NCBI GenBank assembly: GCA_030562195.1
Contig: CM060203.1
Coordinates: 13,954,534-14,018,533 of the forward strand
Length of the DNA stretch: 64,000 bases
Source: Nipponacmea schrenckii
Lineage: Eukaryota > Mollusca > Gastropoda > Lottiidae
Direction of reading: 5' to 3'
Shown here: piece after piece, positions 27,601-42,600 of the stretch
How positions within the stretch are numbered: the first letter of the stretch is position 1
How the letters are laid out: every line of letters begins with the position of its first letter
The notes under the pieces: model-generated
The model's database searches: none
What the model saw: the letters and a program-made list of their open reading frames with translations, nothing else
Told to the model about the DNA's origin: nothing
Translations under genes and position numbers: made by a program

Positions 27601-30600
27601 GACTAAGTCAAATTGCGTCGACAACACAATAGTGACAACAGTTTTCATCTGATTGGAATGAAATTTGGTGTGATCATTGAAGTTGATGTCATCTTGGTCA
27701 AGTTTGAAATTGACATTTCGATATACAGTTTTTGAGTTATTGCACTTGACTTAGTCAAAACGCGGCTTGTGATTGCGATAGAAAAAAAACAGTTTTCATC
27801 TGATTTTAATGAAATTTGGTGTGAACATTTATATTGACGAGAACTTGGATTAGACCTGGGTAATCATAGAGTCTTTGCCTGTGTTAAAAAAGAAAATATA
27901 TTTTAAAGTGGGCGTATCTTGCTAGGCAACCACTTGTTCTAATTACCTATCACTAGTTGACACTGAACATATCTACAGTATTTACTCTATAGGACCTAGG
28001 TAGTTTTCATTTTGCAGCCAAACATATCTTATCTACACTCTAAGAACAATGTAGCAAATTAGTTATCAATTGACCAAAAAAAATATCTATTCATTGTGTT
28101 ATGCCTCTTGTGTCCTTATCTTTATAAATTTGCTTCTCTTTTCCAGATTCTTCATCGGATGATGACAGTGTTTTTGATGAAGAACAGCTACGAGGGTTTT
28201 CCCGTGGTGGTGCACGGGACAGTGGTGCTAGTTCCTCGTCTTATGAAACTGGTGCCTCACCTCATCATTATGGTGAGCGACCTCGAAGTCAAGGTTACGG
28301 TGATTTCCGTATCCCTGGTAATACAGCCAGATCAGCTCTTGCAGATGTCATGCAAAATTCCCGACACTGTAAGTATCATCTGGAATTCATTTGGAATTAT
28401 TGAAATAATTCTTTGTCTTAGAAAAACAAGCTCATATATGAAATAGCAACTATATGTATTTTTGATGTGGTATATGATATATTTTCAGCCCATCATATAT
28501 CTCAACCACCTGATGTCACAAACAATGCTAAGAGTACCAGACAAACTGATCGTGTGGGAAGGTTCAATCAGTCATCTGTTAGAATGACAGCAACTGGTGC
28601 TGTGACAGGATTAGCTGATGATGATGGTGAGTTAACATTAGGATACTTTTCCCTTTTTTGTTTTGAAAAACACCTTTGTCATTTCCCTTTTGGATTCTGT
28701 TCTTATTTTAAGGCCATCTTGAAATTACATTTAAACTATGGAAATACTAGCAAACTAGGGGCTCTACTTTCTTTTGTGTAAATGTTTTTTCTATATATAT
28801 CACAGAGATGCAAGAAATGAAGAGCCATCATTTTAACCTCTAAAGCTGGGATAATTCTGTACACACACGGATTTGAAAGGCACAAATTTCGATGTAGACT
28901 ACTGATTAGCTCAACTAAAAAATTTGAGTTTCTGAGACCATGATTGGTCAAACAAAGGGCAAACCTCTCTCTTTAAGGGGGTTGACAACCTCATCGTTTG
29001 AGGTGTATTTTAATCAAGAAACGTATTAAATTTATATCCATTCTTTTTGGCATTAAAAAAAACTCACAATGTGATATTCCTCTATGTAAAAGTACAAATT
29101 ACGTTGTCAGTTGACATTTTTGAGTACTACGTAATCAGCTAAATAAACCTTTTCTACGTTTGTTGTTCAGATTTGTATAGGGGGAAATCCAGAAGTCACG
29201 TGATGTCCCATAAATCATAACGTCACATGTTAACAGAGAAATTTTATGATTGGTGGGTAGGGGTGTTTTGACATGTGCTAATCTATTGTTTTAGCACTCC
29301 AATTATGTGGTTATCGGTGCATATCGATGGCTAAAAGGTGCCTAAAGATTTCTAGAGCATGAGGGACAATCTTTTAACAACATGATTGTTAATTACGTAA
29401 GGTTTACATGTGTTTGCCAAATGTTTAAACTGCCATTTTTCCAAAAGCATATCTCGATTACAATTTATCTGATTTTTACAAACTTTGGCTAAAGCTTACG
29501 ATGTCCTCTATAACTTTATGTTGGCTTTTTATTATACAATGAATAGTTTTTTAAAAATTTAATTTTTCGTAAATGCACATGCAAAATTTTGATTTCTATC
29601 AATATCTTCAAAAAAAAACAAAATTTTCCAAAAAGCCAACATAACTTTGTAGAGATACATGTAGACTTGTGTTGTGCAAAATTTCAACCTTCTATATTAA
29701 ATAGTCTAGTAGATATGCTAATTTTAAGGGAATAATTGACATTTTTTTTGTTAATCTTTCATACCCTATTTCTCAAATTTGAAATGCTATAAAGAAATAA
29801 ATTTTATTTTTTTGGATAGCTGAAAGTCCACTCTTTCCATTGATATTTATATATTTCAGATAGGTGGATAAGAAGTGGTTGTTAAAATCGTCTATTTTTT
29901 GTACATAGGTTTAGGGTTTCAACCCCCTTAATATTAGATTTTGTGTTTTCTTTTTAGCTCCCAGACATGGTAAAGTTTCAGCAAAAATTCAGCAACTCCT
30001 CAATACGTTAAAGGTAAGCAGTCCATTATCAGAATGAACTCATTATATGCTATATATAGCCTGTGCAGATTCTAGGAGCTGTCTTGTAGAAAGGAGCTAC
30101 TCAGATGGATGGGACAATAAATCAAGACCCCATGTCCAGATCCAGGCCATGTATTCTCAAAGAGATCTTGATGCATAGAAATCCTAGAAACAATGTTAAG
30201 ACCCTGGGATATACATGTACTTGCATTAAGATCATTGAAGAATATGTGACCTGCACATTAAGCATTTATTAACTGTAGGTTTATGCCACATTACCAAATG
30301 TTTTCATCTGAATCCTGCACATAATGTGAATTTGTTTTCAGAGACCAAAAAGACGACCATTAAAAGAATATTTTGTGGATGAAGAAGATGCCACTTTAGA
30401 AAGTAAGTACCGTATAATTGCGAATATAGTGCATAATTATTTATTACCGTAATAATGAGATTAAGATCACAAACATACAATAATATTATTCCTGATATTT
30501 TAAAATTGATCCAAGGATCATATTCTTATATATACATGTACATTTAGCTGAACATTGCATCTCAATGTAATAAATATCTTATTTGATAAACACTTGTCTA

Positions 30601-33600
30601 TATTTCAGTGCCTTCATCTGATCCTAATGCACCTAAACCTGAGGGAAGTGAACTTACACCAGTAGCCGGTGAACATCTAGTGGTAAGTTTCTTACATTTA
30701 TTTTAGAAAACCTTTTTGGTTGAGTGAGTTTGTCAATTTTTAAGTCCAGGGTTTTTATCCTTGCATAGGTTTGGAGTTTTCAACTATACATGACATGGAA
30801 AGAGCGTTAAGTCGTTCGTATTGGACATGACCTGTTTTTTTGTACATCACTATATGGAATATCCTTAGACCATAGTTGTTAGTGCATCTTTACCATTCTC
30901 TGTTAACAATGCACTAACAACTGTGTGATCTGCAGATGCAAGAAGATAATTGTGGTGATCAAGAGAAATTATAGTGCATTTACAATAAATATATCCGTCG
31001 TTGTTAATTGTCATAAGCTTAAATACTTTCTATCCAATTTGAAAGTTCATATTCCCCTCCTGTTTTTAAAGTGTATCTATATATGATATAATATTCATCC
31101 ATTTTTAGATACCTTCAGGATTACCGCGAAATTTAGAGGCAGCCTTACAACGATATGGTTCTTCAACTTATAAAGCTAATGCAATCACAGTTTTAGATCA
31201 GAATGGAAAACCAACCATTAATTTAACTTATGGTAAGTAGATAATTTTATCTTTGCTTTATAATGAATCACTTTTGTTCAATCTCAGTGTTTACAGAATC
31301 ACTTCTTAAAATAGAACTGTCTAAGATTGTCTTTGAGTCAATGAAATTGGCTTAATTTCTTTTCAGAATTCAAATCTGACATCAAAAAGATAGTCTAGAT
31401 CTTACCTGACTTTAGAGCCATGTTTAGAGGCATTTTACATATTCAAGTTTGGCATTATATGCTATTGAAACAGTTCATAAAAAGCTACCATGAATCTTTT
31501 GGTATTCCCTATCATACATGTATCTTGATTGGAGAAATATTGATAGAAAGATGTGATACATGATATGTTATAACAATGTATTGATTCACTGATAAATCTA
31601 CATAGCACCACTATTGTCATTCTATTTTGAGATCTCTTGGCCATTGAACAAAATATCCATATCAAAAACATTACAATGTAACCTATATTAGTGCAGCTCA
31701 GATGAAAAAAAAGTTTCTACATTATGGTAAGAATTTGATTGAAATGGTATCACTGATCTTACTTTCCAAACTCCCAATAGCCTTCTACCCTACAGAATAT
31801 ACAGCTTTTCTCAAATTATTTTGTTTATTTGGAGTAAAAATATCTTTGAATTACATCATCTTATTTTTACAATAGCAAAAAATTGTTCTGATAAAAATAG
31901 TGCTCAATGAATTAATTGTAGAGCATTATATATATACCACTGTTAAAATAGTGCTTAAAACATTGAGTGTAGATATGAATACCAGTGTTAAAATAGAGCT
32001 CAATTAATCAATTGTAGAGCAATATATATAAATACCACTGTTCAAACGGTGTTCAATACATTGATTGTAGGGCAATATATATAAATACCACTGTTAAAAC
32101 GGTGTTCAATTCATTGATTGTAGAGGATACACAAAAATACCACCGTTATAATAGTGCTAAATACATTGATTGTAGAGCAATATATATAAATACCACTACT
32201 AAAATAGTGTTCAATACATTTATTGTAGAGCATATATGAATACCACTGTTTAAATAGAGCTCAATTCATTGATTGTAGAGGATATACAAAAATACCACTG
32301 TTATAATAGTGCTCAATACATTTTTTAAAAAATACTGCTGTTATTAAAATAGTACTCAATAAGATTAATTTTAGAGTGATATAAAAATACCACTGTTAAA
32401 ATAGTGCTCATTACATCAATTGTATAGCTATATAGGAATACCACTATTAAAATAGTGCTCAATACATTTTTAAAGAATACTGCTGTTATTAAAATAGTAC
32501 TCAATAAGATTAATTTTAGAGTGATATAAGAATACCACTATTAAAATAGTGCTCATTACATCAATTGTATAGCTATATAGGAATACCACTATTAAAATAG
32601 TGAGTGCTCAATACATCAATTGTAGAGCAATATATAACAACGTATTGTTTAGCTCTGTTTTAATATTTCAGTTTTTTTTTCATAAAAAGTCATGAATACT
32701 TTTTTGTTAATTAATAGAATTGTGGCTTTGTATTATTTTTGGGCATCAGATTGGTTTGGGATATACTTACTTTCCAATTTCCCATCACAATCTTCACCCT
32801 TATTCTACAAACAAAAATTTAGCAGCATTTCCATTCCATTCCAACACACTAAATCATCTGAAGAGTGCGTGGCATATGTCGCAGAAACTTAACTAAGATA
32901 AATTCTGGATTTTAAGAAATACAGTAATATGATGAGCTAATAAACAGAATTTAGATCCTAAACTTCTTTTTCATCCACTAAGTACTGGAAAAAAATTTAT
33001 TTTACTTTTTATTTGTGAAGCATTTGTCTTGCAGCTAGCTCAAATTTTCAGTTAGTTCGATCATATTAAAGGAACACTTCCTCTTAGAATGGATATTAAA
33101 CTTAAAATCTCTAACTTGGTCAATGAAACTATACGTGTTTTAATTAGTTGGACTAACTTACTAGGTGCGATGAATAAAGAATAGAGTCTCAATGTAAGAT
33201 GATCTATTAAATTAAGTTAGAAATAGGTATGTTTATGATTATCCAAGAATTCTGTCCAGTAGTTTTGACACCAGGTAAGTCCACTGATAACCAAAACTCA
33301 AGTTTAAAACCAAGTTTAAATATTTCAATTTTTTCTCATCCTAAGAGGTTGTAGACTGTTTCATAAAATTTGTAAGGTTACAAACTGATTGTTCAAATTC
33401 ATTAAATGTAGTATTTCTACCCAAATTTATAAACAATGTTTTTATATTTTAGGTAAATTGTTAAACAGAAGTCACAAGATAGCATATAATTTATTAAATA
33501 AAATCGGTCAGAAAGAAGGTATTGGTGTTAAACAGGGAGACAGGGTGAGTTTTATTGTGGCGTTTTTTCAATCTGGATATTTGGTTGCGTTATTGGTCAA

Positions 33601-36600
33601 TCATTGTATTGTGTGTCACTGTAGCAGGCATAGTCTCTTCAACTTGTTCAAAAGTAGGACATATTTTTGCGCGTTTAAGTTTCATAATAGTACTAAGGTA
33701 CAAAATATTCATGATGTCACATGATTTTCAAACTACCCAATCAACAAGCTTGCATTTGTCTTTGTTAGGTTTTGCTTGTTAAATAGAAACACACAAATAA
33801 AACTCTTTATAAAAGCTTCAGGTCAGTTTATGAAGCTATTTGAATATGGTGAAATTGTGAATAAATTGAACTTCCATAAATTGAAAAGTGTGTTATTTAT
33901 TGTAATTTTTGTGTTATTCAATAATTTGTGTTAATTATTTTTTTGCTTATATATTCCAGGTGGCACTAGTGTATCCAAACAATGATCCAATATCGTTTAT
34001 CTGTGCGTTTTATGGGTGTATTATGGCGGGAGTGGTACCCGTACCAGTAGAAGTACCGTTAACTAAGAGGGTATATCAACGTGTAGTTCAGAATGTAACT
34101 AATATTAGTATATTGTCTTTATATAATTTAACCTGGGTTTGGGATCAGAGTATGGTAAAATGAGAAATTGTCATGGATAAATGTCCTGTAGTGAAGACAA
34201 TGGTTTAACATAGCAAACCATTGTTAAAGTAACTTCTGCTCAGCTCAACTCTTTTCTATCATGGTGTATGGAAATGACAGTGTTTGTCATCCACTTCCTT
34301 GCCGCCTTTCACAATCCCATGATCTTGAAATGAATACAAAATGGTGACATTTCTCCTAGTTGCCTTTCAATGGCTTTTAATTGTGTTATATACTGCAAAA
34401 GAGATGTAAAATAGATTTAAACTCTAAAATTTCACTGCAAAATAATCTTCTATAGTCACAAAAACCAAACCCAAACATACGTGTGACTCACCAATCATAG
34501 TTTTTGTTTTCAACATAAACTGTCGTGTTGTACTGACATGCACATTATTGTATTCTACTGACATACTCATATACTTGTGTTGTGCTATAGTTGTGTCTGC
34601 TATTAACAGCAACTAATATTTTGACTTATAAGAATGCTTTCATTGTCCCTACTCATTGCTTTATTTTACAAAGTTTGTATTATTTTCAAAATTTATGTTG
34701 ATTTATTAAACAGTCGCCTAATGTTTAGACCTGATTATGTGACTTTTGCTCCAAGTGATTGAACTTCTGATCTAAGGTGTTATGTGACTTCTGTTCTACG
34801 TTTTTTTCTGTGACTTCTGCTTACTACTCCAAACACAAAGTTTCTATGTGATTTCTGCTCAAGGTCATTATGTTACTTCTGCTTACTACTTTAAGTCATT
34901 ATGTGACTTCTCCTTTAGATGTTTTTCTTCATTTATCTCATCCTCCATTTTCTTGAGTCAGAGCCTGATTTTTCTTTTACCCCAAAATGATGTGTGAGCT
35001 TTTTATTTTTACTGCTTATTCCCTATGCACAACAACCAAGCTTCCACCTAAAACTCCCTAACAATATTGTTTTCATGAATGGAAAACCCTAAAGAATGTG
35101 TGTTTTATCCCATAATTGGTTTTAATTTCAGGATGCTGGAGGTCAAGGTGTTGGGTTTTTATTGGGTAGTTTAAGTGTTAATTGGGCTTTAACGTCTGAA
35201 GCTTGTTTTAAAGGATTACCTAAATCTAATAGTGGGGAAGTTTTAGTTTTTAAAGGTAGATATATTTCTTGTTGAGCTCTGATATCAAGATAAAAAGGGG
35301 AGCATTTCCATGGAAATGAACATCAATAATCCTCCCCCTTGTAAGTCAATCTGCCCCCTATTTGTCTCTGGAGGCTGGCACTGCAAATGGATGTACTTTG
35401 CTAGTCATCTATTTAATACCCCTCAAATGTCTATTGAACTCTTCCACTTATGCATACTCTCTATAAATACCAAACTGTATATGTATAATTGGAACAGCTT
35501 ATTATCTAAATTAGGTGTTTTTATTGTTGCCTGTTGAATTATTGACAGCCTTCTATTTGATCGATGTGTTATCCTTTTTTTAACTTGAGATTTCCAAAAA
35601 AATAGGTTACTTGCATTACATTTCCTTTAAATTATACAACTGACATTGTTGTTACAGGTTGGCCAAAATTGAATTGGTTTGTAACAGAAAATTTAAGCAA
35701 ACCTCCCAAAGATTGGCAGCCATTGTCACGTGTATCTGAAGATGTTCCAGCATATATAGAAGTAAGTTCTTTTTCACTTTAGATGTACCACAATATTTAA
35801 ACCCTTTGGTAGCACCTTTTGTTGAATTACTTGAGCACAATGTTATAACATCAAATTGCAAATCTTCAATTAAGACATCTTAAATGGACAGTATCAATCA
35901 AATGTGTAGGCCTAGTCATGACCATTCTTTTATACTCAATATGATAAGGGAAGTCTAAAGTGTGTTATTAGCAGAGTAATAACTCAGTCAAATGCGAGTT
36001 TAGTTGTCATGGGTTTCGAATCTTTCTTAAATTGAGACAAGTTTCGAAACCCCAGCTAAAGTGTCAGCCATTTGTAGACTTTCAACTCACATCACCACCT
36101 AATGCTCAGTCAGTATAGAGTCAAATTCAAGTCTGAATTTACGGGTAGTGCTTTCATACCCAATTTTTTCTCTGTATACTTGTATTATAGCCAATGTATT
36201 TTATTTGACAGTATACTATTAATAAAGATGGTAGTACAGTTGGAGTCACGGTAACTAGAAATACTATGTTGTCCCACTGTCGTACTCTAACAGTAGGTTG
36301 TAACTATACAGAGGGAGAAGTTATGGTGTGTGTTTTAGATTTTAAAAGAGAAGTTGGTCTCTGGCATGGTATTTTATGTGTATGTATATTTTCTTTCTAA
36401 TGTTAAAACTCAATTTTTGGACAGTTATTTGGCAGTTTATTTCTTATTGAAAATGGAACACAGTTCATGGACAGATACAGGCCCATTTCATTATCTGTAA
36501 GTGACCACTTGATCTGACCTTTAAGATGATTTTAGTGTTCCATTAATCGTGGACCTCATTCTCTAAAACTGAATTAAAATAAAATCTAGATTTGATGATA

Positions 36601-39600
36601 AATTTTAATGTGTTACCAATCATTAAAATCATTGAATTTAAGTGTCCCCGAATTGTTCAAACACTAAAATTGATTTAGATAAGTTTTATTCCAATCTGAT
36701 GAAAGTATTTCATAAATTCTGGATTTTTATCCTTTGTATATTTTGGAGAATAAGGTCCCTGAGTACATTTCATTATATCAATTTGTACGGTCGGTTCTTG
36801 GAAATGACTTTCATTGCAGCATTATATAACATACACCATGATGTTTACAACATCTTGTTACTTTCTATTAACAGAGTGTGTATAATGGTATGCATGTTGT
36901 ATTTATTCCTTATTCATTAATGAAAGTGGATCCAGCTTCTTGGATGAAAATGGTCACAAAATATAAAGGTAAATTACCTCAAATTAAATTTGAATCCTTC
37001 CTTGCATCTCCACCAAACATTGGGATCCAAGAGATTTTTTAGAATTTACTGGCTGGTCTTTTGCCAGACCTCTTGGCATTGATCTGTGATCTATCCAAAT
37101 GAACTATACACAATTTCCATGGAAAAATTCGGTTAGTATGTTTGATTGTTGTCTTCTAGGCAATGAGATGTTGTGGATTTCCATTTCCAATTTTGATGCC
37201 TTGGATAGTATTTTGAAAAGTCAGCTTTATGATAACTTTCAACCATCTCATCATTTCATTTATTCATGTAATATTTTTTCTTCAGCTTCCGTAGCAGTTG
37301 TGAAGTCTCGTGATATGCATTGGGGTTTATTAGCTCAAAAAGATCATAAAGATATTAATTTTACATCATTAAGACTATTATTAGTTGCTGATGGTGCAAA
37401 TCCTTGTAAGTCTCTGTAATATTTCAACCACATTTATAAGCAGAGAGCACAGTTCAAGAAACACAGACGTGCTTCACTGGGTGATTTGTCTTGTCACATG
37501 ATAAACTAGTTTATACTTCTGCATAACAATGAGAAGATCCACTTTCATTCCTTAATGAAAAAAACACAAAATCAATGTGTTTTGCAAATACACGACAGTG
37601 TCTTGTCAAGAAACATAGATATTTGTCAATGACTTAACCTAACCTATGTCAGCCAGCAATGATCAATAATAACATTGTTTTTTTCTAGGGTCTTTGACGT
37701 CATGTGATTCCTTCTTAAGTGCTTTCCAAAGTAAAGGTCTGCGATCTGAATCTATTTGTCCTTGTGCCAGTTCTTCTGAAGCTCTAACCGTATCTGTCAG
37801 AAGGTAAGTCATCTTGGTCTTATATTTGTAAGCGTATAATATTTGGAAAAATCTATAATTGTAATACATAAAGTCTTCTTATGTGTTACATGAAAATCTA
37901 TATTGTAATCCATAAAGTCTTCTTCTGTGTCAACTATTAAATGCCATTAAGCGATCCTGAATATATATTGTGCGAGTTACAAGTCCCTCAATAGTTGGAA
38001 ATTGAAAACTCAGCTGTGCTGGTAAAGTTTGCATGCTACATGGAATTGTCTTTATTTGCACAATCATGTTCAGAAAGAGACTGCAAAACTATATTTCATT
38101 AAAATGGATTCTTGTTAAGAGCTCTACTTAGATAGCAAAACATATAAACTCCTCTTATGTTTGTCAGTAGAGAGTTCTTGCCATTCTATATTTGTTTTTT
38201 GAAAGCAACCAGTATTATATGATTAAAGTATCCAAATGTATTTTGTAGACCTGGTCGTACAAGTTCTAGTGCTACTGGTCGAGGCATATTATCTATGCAG
38301 GGGTTAAGTTATGGTGTGGTACGAGTGGATAGTGAAAACAGTCTTACATCTTTAACTTTACAAGATTGTGGGCAGGTCATGCCTGGTGGTAAGTTCAGTA
38401 TTTACCTGGAAATTTTGAAGTTAAGGCAGAGATTTGATTGAACTAGAATTGGAACCAAACACCCAAACGAGCGCCACCATGATGGCTTACAAAATGTTGT
38501 CAAAGATAATTCCATAGACAAATTAAAGCTGATACTGCGCTCTTTTTGGCAGTAAATATCTAGACAACTAGATACATGTATTAGACTTTTGGTTTTTATT
38601 TTGATTATGAATACAATGCTCTTTTTTTTTTTGCAGCTGTAATGGTCGTCATTAAGCTAGATGGAGCTCCTACTTTATGTAAAACAGATGAAGTTGGTGA
38701 GCTATGTGTTAATGCTGGCTATACAGGGGCTGGATATTGGGGACTACAAGGAATCACCAATATTACATTCCAGGTGGAGCCACTTCATGCAGACGGTCGG
38801 CCATTAGGTGACAATCTCTATGTCCGTACCGGTTTAATAGGATTCTTAGGTCCAGTAAGTAATACTTCGCAGAAAATTTCAAATAACATCAGAAAAGCTA
38901 AAAATAGTGCCATATATATCCCTTCTTTTATGGAACACAAGATTTCATATTTTGATTATGATTGTCAACCCACCCTGGCTTGTTTAGGCAATGGCTCCTG
39001 TTTGAGATATTCAAACCCAATTTTTCTCTGTCAGTAATATAGGTCATTCCGCATAGGAAACTATGTAGGATTTTTACATGGAAATAACACACAATCATTT
39101 TGAATCTCTTACAAAATTTAATAAGTCAAATTTCTATTAATGTTAAAGAATTTCATCTACACTATCAAATCTCATTTAAGGGTTAAGAAAAGGCTTTAAA
39201 ATTATTTGTAATATTATAGAATTAGTAAGTCGAAGAAAAGAGTTTTAAATGGCCGTGTTTTGATTCCATGTATGAAGTTAGTCTCATACGCTACAGGCTG
39301 TGCATGGTTTCTTAAAAAATTCAATAGCTGGATAAAGAGATAATCTAAATAAATTTATTATATCTATTTTGTTTAAGGATATATTGTTAAATCAATCAAC
39401 AGTTGGACATTTTTTTTATAGATTGAGACAAGTAACTGATACAATCTTGATATTTTAGGGTGGTTTAGTCTTTGTATGTGGTAGTAAAGAAGGATTGATG
39501 CAGATTGGTACCAGACGACATAATACTGATGACATCATAGCAACTGTTTTAGCTGTTGAACCAATGAAATTTATTTATAGAGGCAGGTTAGTGTCACTTG

Positions 39601-42600
39601 GTTAACAATTAGTAATTTTTTATAATCACTCTTTGAAAATCAAATTCAGGTTGATCAAGTTACTAGTAAATCACAGGACATTTTTCAAATAAAATATTTT
39701 GCATTCTTCCGATTTAACTAAAAAACTTTAAACTTTCCATCATTAATTTTCTATAAACAAACATGTTTAATGTTATTAGAGACACAGACTGAAAGTTGAT
39801 CAGTTGTCAGAATATCACAGGTTGAATAACAACTTGTTTTTAGTTCTGTTTTAATACTTCCTATTTGATACGACTTGGTCATTTCTGTATTATTGTGTAT
39901 TATAGGATAGCCGTATTTTCTATTAATGTATTAAAAGATGAAAGAATTGTGATAATTGCTGAACAAAGACCTGACTGTTCAGAGGAAGAGGTATATTTTT
40001 TTCATAATTCAAGTTTAATTCTACTCTTAGGACATAAGTAACTGACTGAGAGCCTTATTCCCATAAACATAATTTGATTTTAGTTTTTCTGTCATATTAT
40101 TCATCATTTATCACCAAATTGCAAATTGTACAAGTTACCTTATACCAAAAAACAGAAATTAGATGAAATACTACTTGTACTATTCTTGAAACAATCTTAG
40201 GGTTTGGTCATCCTAGACAGAGGCTAAGATAATGAGATCCTAGACAGAGGCTAAGATGATGAGATCCTAGACAGAGGCTAAGATGATGAGATCCTAGGCC
40301 ATCCTAGAAACTGTCTAAGATAATGAGATCCTCGAAACAGTCTAAAATGATGAGATCCTAGGTCATCCTAGAAACAGTCTAAGATGATGACATCCTAGGT
40401 CATCCTAGAAACAGTCTAAGATGATGAGATCCTAGGTCTTTCTAGAAACAGTCTAAGATGATGAGATCCTAGGTCCTCCTAGAAACAGTCTAAGATGATG
40501 ACATCCTAGGTCTTTCTAGAAACAGTCTAAGATGCTGACATCCTAGGTCATCCTAGAAATAGTCTTAAGATGATGACATCCTAGGTCATCCTAGAAACAG
40601 TCTAAGATGATGAGATCTTAGGTCTTCCTAGAAACAGTCTAAGATGATGAGATCTTAAGTCATCCTTGTGTATATCTATGTTATATTTGTAGAGTTTCCA
40701 GTGGATGAGCCGTGTATTACAAGCTGTGGATTCAATACATCAAGTTGGTGTATACTGTCTAGCTCTTGTTCCTCCTAATTATCTTCCTAAGGTAATTTTT
40801 CAGTCATCTTTTCCTTGGTTGTAAACTGTTACATATTTCTATCAATTGAGGATGAGTTGTGGGAGTCAGTGAGAGCGTTGGTACCTTTTTCATTTGCTTG
40901 AGTACATCATACCATAATAGTTGTGGCTTCTAAACCTGGTTGGTTGGCCTGTGATATTCACTTTCCGTCATTTTTCCAGTCAAGCCAGCTTGATGACCAT
41001 ACGAAGAGGTTTGGCCAAGGGCCAGCTGGTAGAAATGGTCCTTGTAAACCATGTCTTCTTTTTCTTTCTTTTGATAAATGGTATAAAAAATTGATTTTGT
41101 AGACTCCACTTGGTGGTATCCACCTGTACGAGACTAAAAAGAAATTCTTAGAAGGTTCATTACATCCAGCTAATGTACTTATGTGTCCACATACCTGTGT
41201 AACTAATTTACCTAAACCAAGAGAACTTCATCCAGGTAGCGGTAAATTGCATTTTGGTTTTATTATTTTTTACATTTTTTTCTTTCATTCTTTCTTCTCT
41301 GATTCCAAACAGAGTCAGTCTGACCCAAGGGTGCAATTCACACTGCCAAAATTTTAGCTAGTTTCAATAATTAAACGAAATGTTTGGATTGTTCTCCCTC
41401 ATTGATTTTATTTGCAATGTCAATTGCACTTTAAGGATATTACTTTATGCTTGCTATCTTTGAACCGTGTTGGTTCAGTGAGTTAAATGCATGTCCTCTA
41501 ACATAAAGGTCCAGGGTTCGATCCCATCAAAAGTTGAGATGAAATTTTGGATTTTTCAGCCGGGATTCCCCTTGTCAGTGATCAAGGTAGGTTGACTGAC
41601 ATGGAAAACGGGACAATTAACCAAAGCCTTGTGTGCTACAGGCTTTGCACGTTAAAGATCCCTCGACAGTTTAAAATTGCAAAAAGAGTAGGCTTATGTA
41701 ACGCTAGATGTGATTCTTAACTTCTATATGAACTCGAAGTAGGTTTTAAGTTCTTTAAAGTGATATGGATATACAAAAAAAATTGAGCCCTAGACGACTT
41801 CTTTCTTCAATTTAATCTTACCTGGCATTGTATTTATTGTTAAAACAGAATGTCTATATGTTGTTGGGATACAGGATACGCATCAGTTTGGCATGCCTTA
41901 CCTCCATGTTTAAGTCATAACGCTTTTCTTCAGGCTCAGTCGCACAGGTTTTTATTTTGTGTGTAATTCATATGACAACATTTGCTTGGTTATGTCTAAC
42001 AAATATTTATTGTGATACAGGCGCTGAAACGATCTTAGAACTAGGACGTCCTAGGGTCTTATCTTCTAAATCTGTTTCTAGGATGTACTAGCCCTAAGAT
42101 TGTCTTGAGAATATGGTTCAAGTTTACCAGTCTTAGATAAAAAATTATTGACCTGTATAAATCGAAAAAAAATCCAATAGAATAGAATAATTTTAAACTT
42201 AAATGCATTTATATAAATAAGATTATTTTATTTTATTGTACATGTATGTATCAATTAATTTTAATTATATATATCGGTTGTCTAATTGAAACCTTATTTA
42301 GCATTAGAACCACAAACAGTATAAAATCTTAGAATGACAATAAAGTTTATATACTGGTTCACTAAGACCGATTTCTTTTTTTCTATTTTTTTTATTGTCT
42401 GCACTGTTGTATTCAGTGTGGGAATGTTTTTTTATAGGATACTGGCACCAAAATCATCTAAATTGCCATTAAATTAATTCAATTGGAAACTTTTAAAGAG
42501 ACAAAGGAAATATCTTCTGATTTACAAGTAGAATTAAAAGTTTAAGTTGGTTGAAAGTAATTTTTAACATAATATTAGTCCAATATTTAAATACATTTTA

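Noticed and set aside
28977..29927. Calling it a definite piggyBac MITE
   Set aside because: TTAA duplication fits, but the GGGGG terminus is atypical and no transposase relative can be checked here.
38642..39037. 131-codon frame as a separate gene
   Set aside because: It is DIP2 exon 20 read through its donor at 38855 into intron.
41461..41535. Functional tRNA gene
   Set aside because: Only A and B boxes are recognisable, no acceptor stem or anticodon arm; the SINE body continues downstream.
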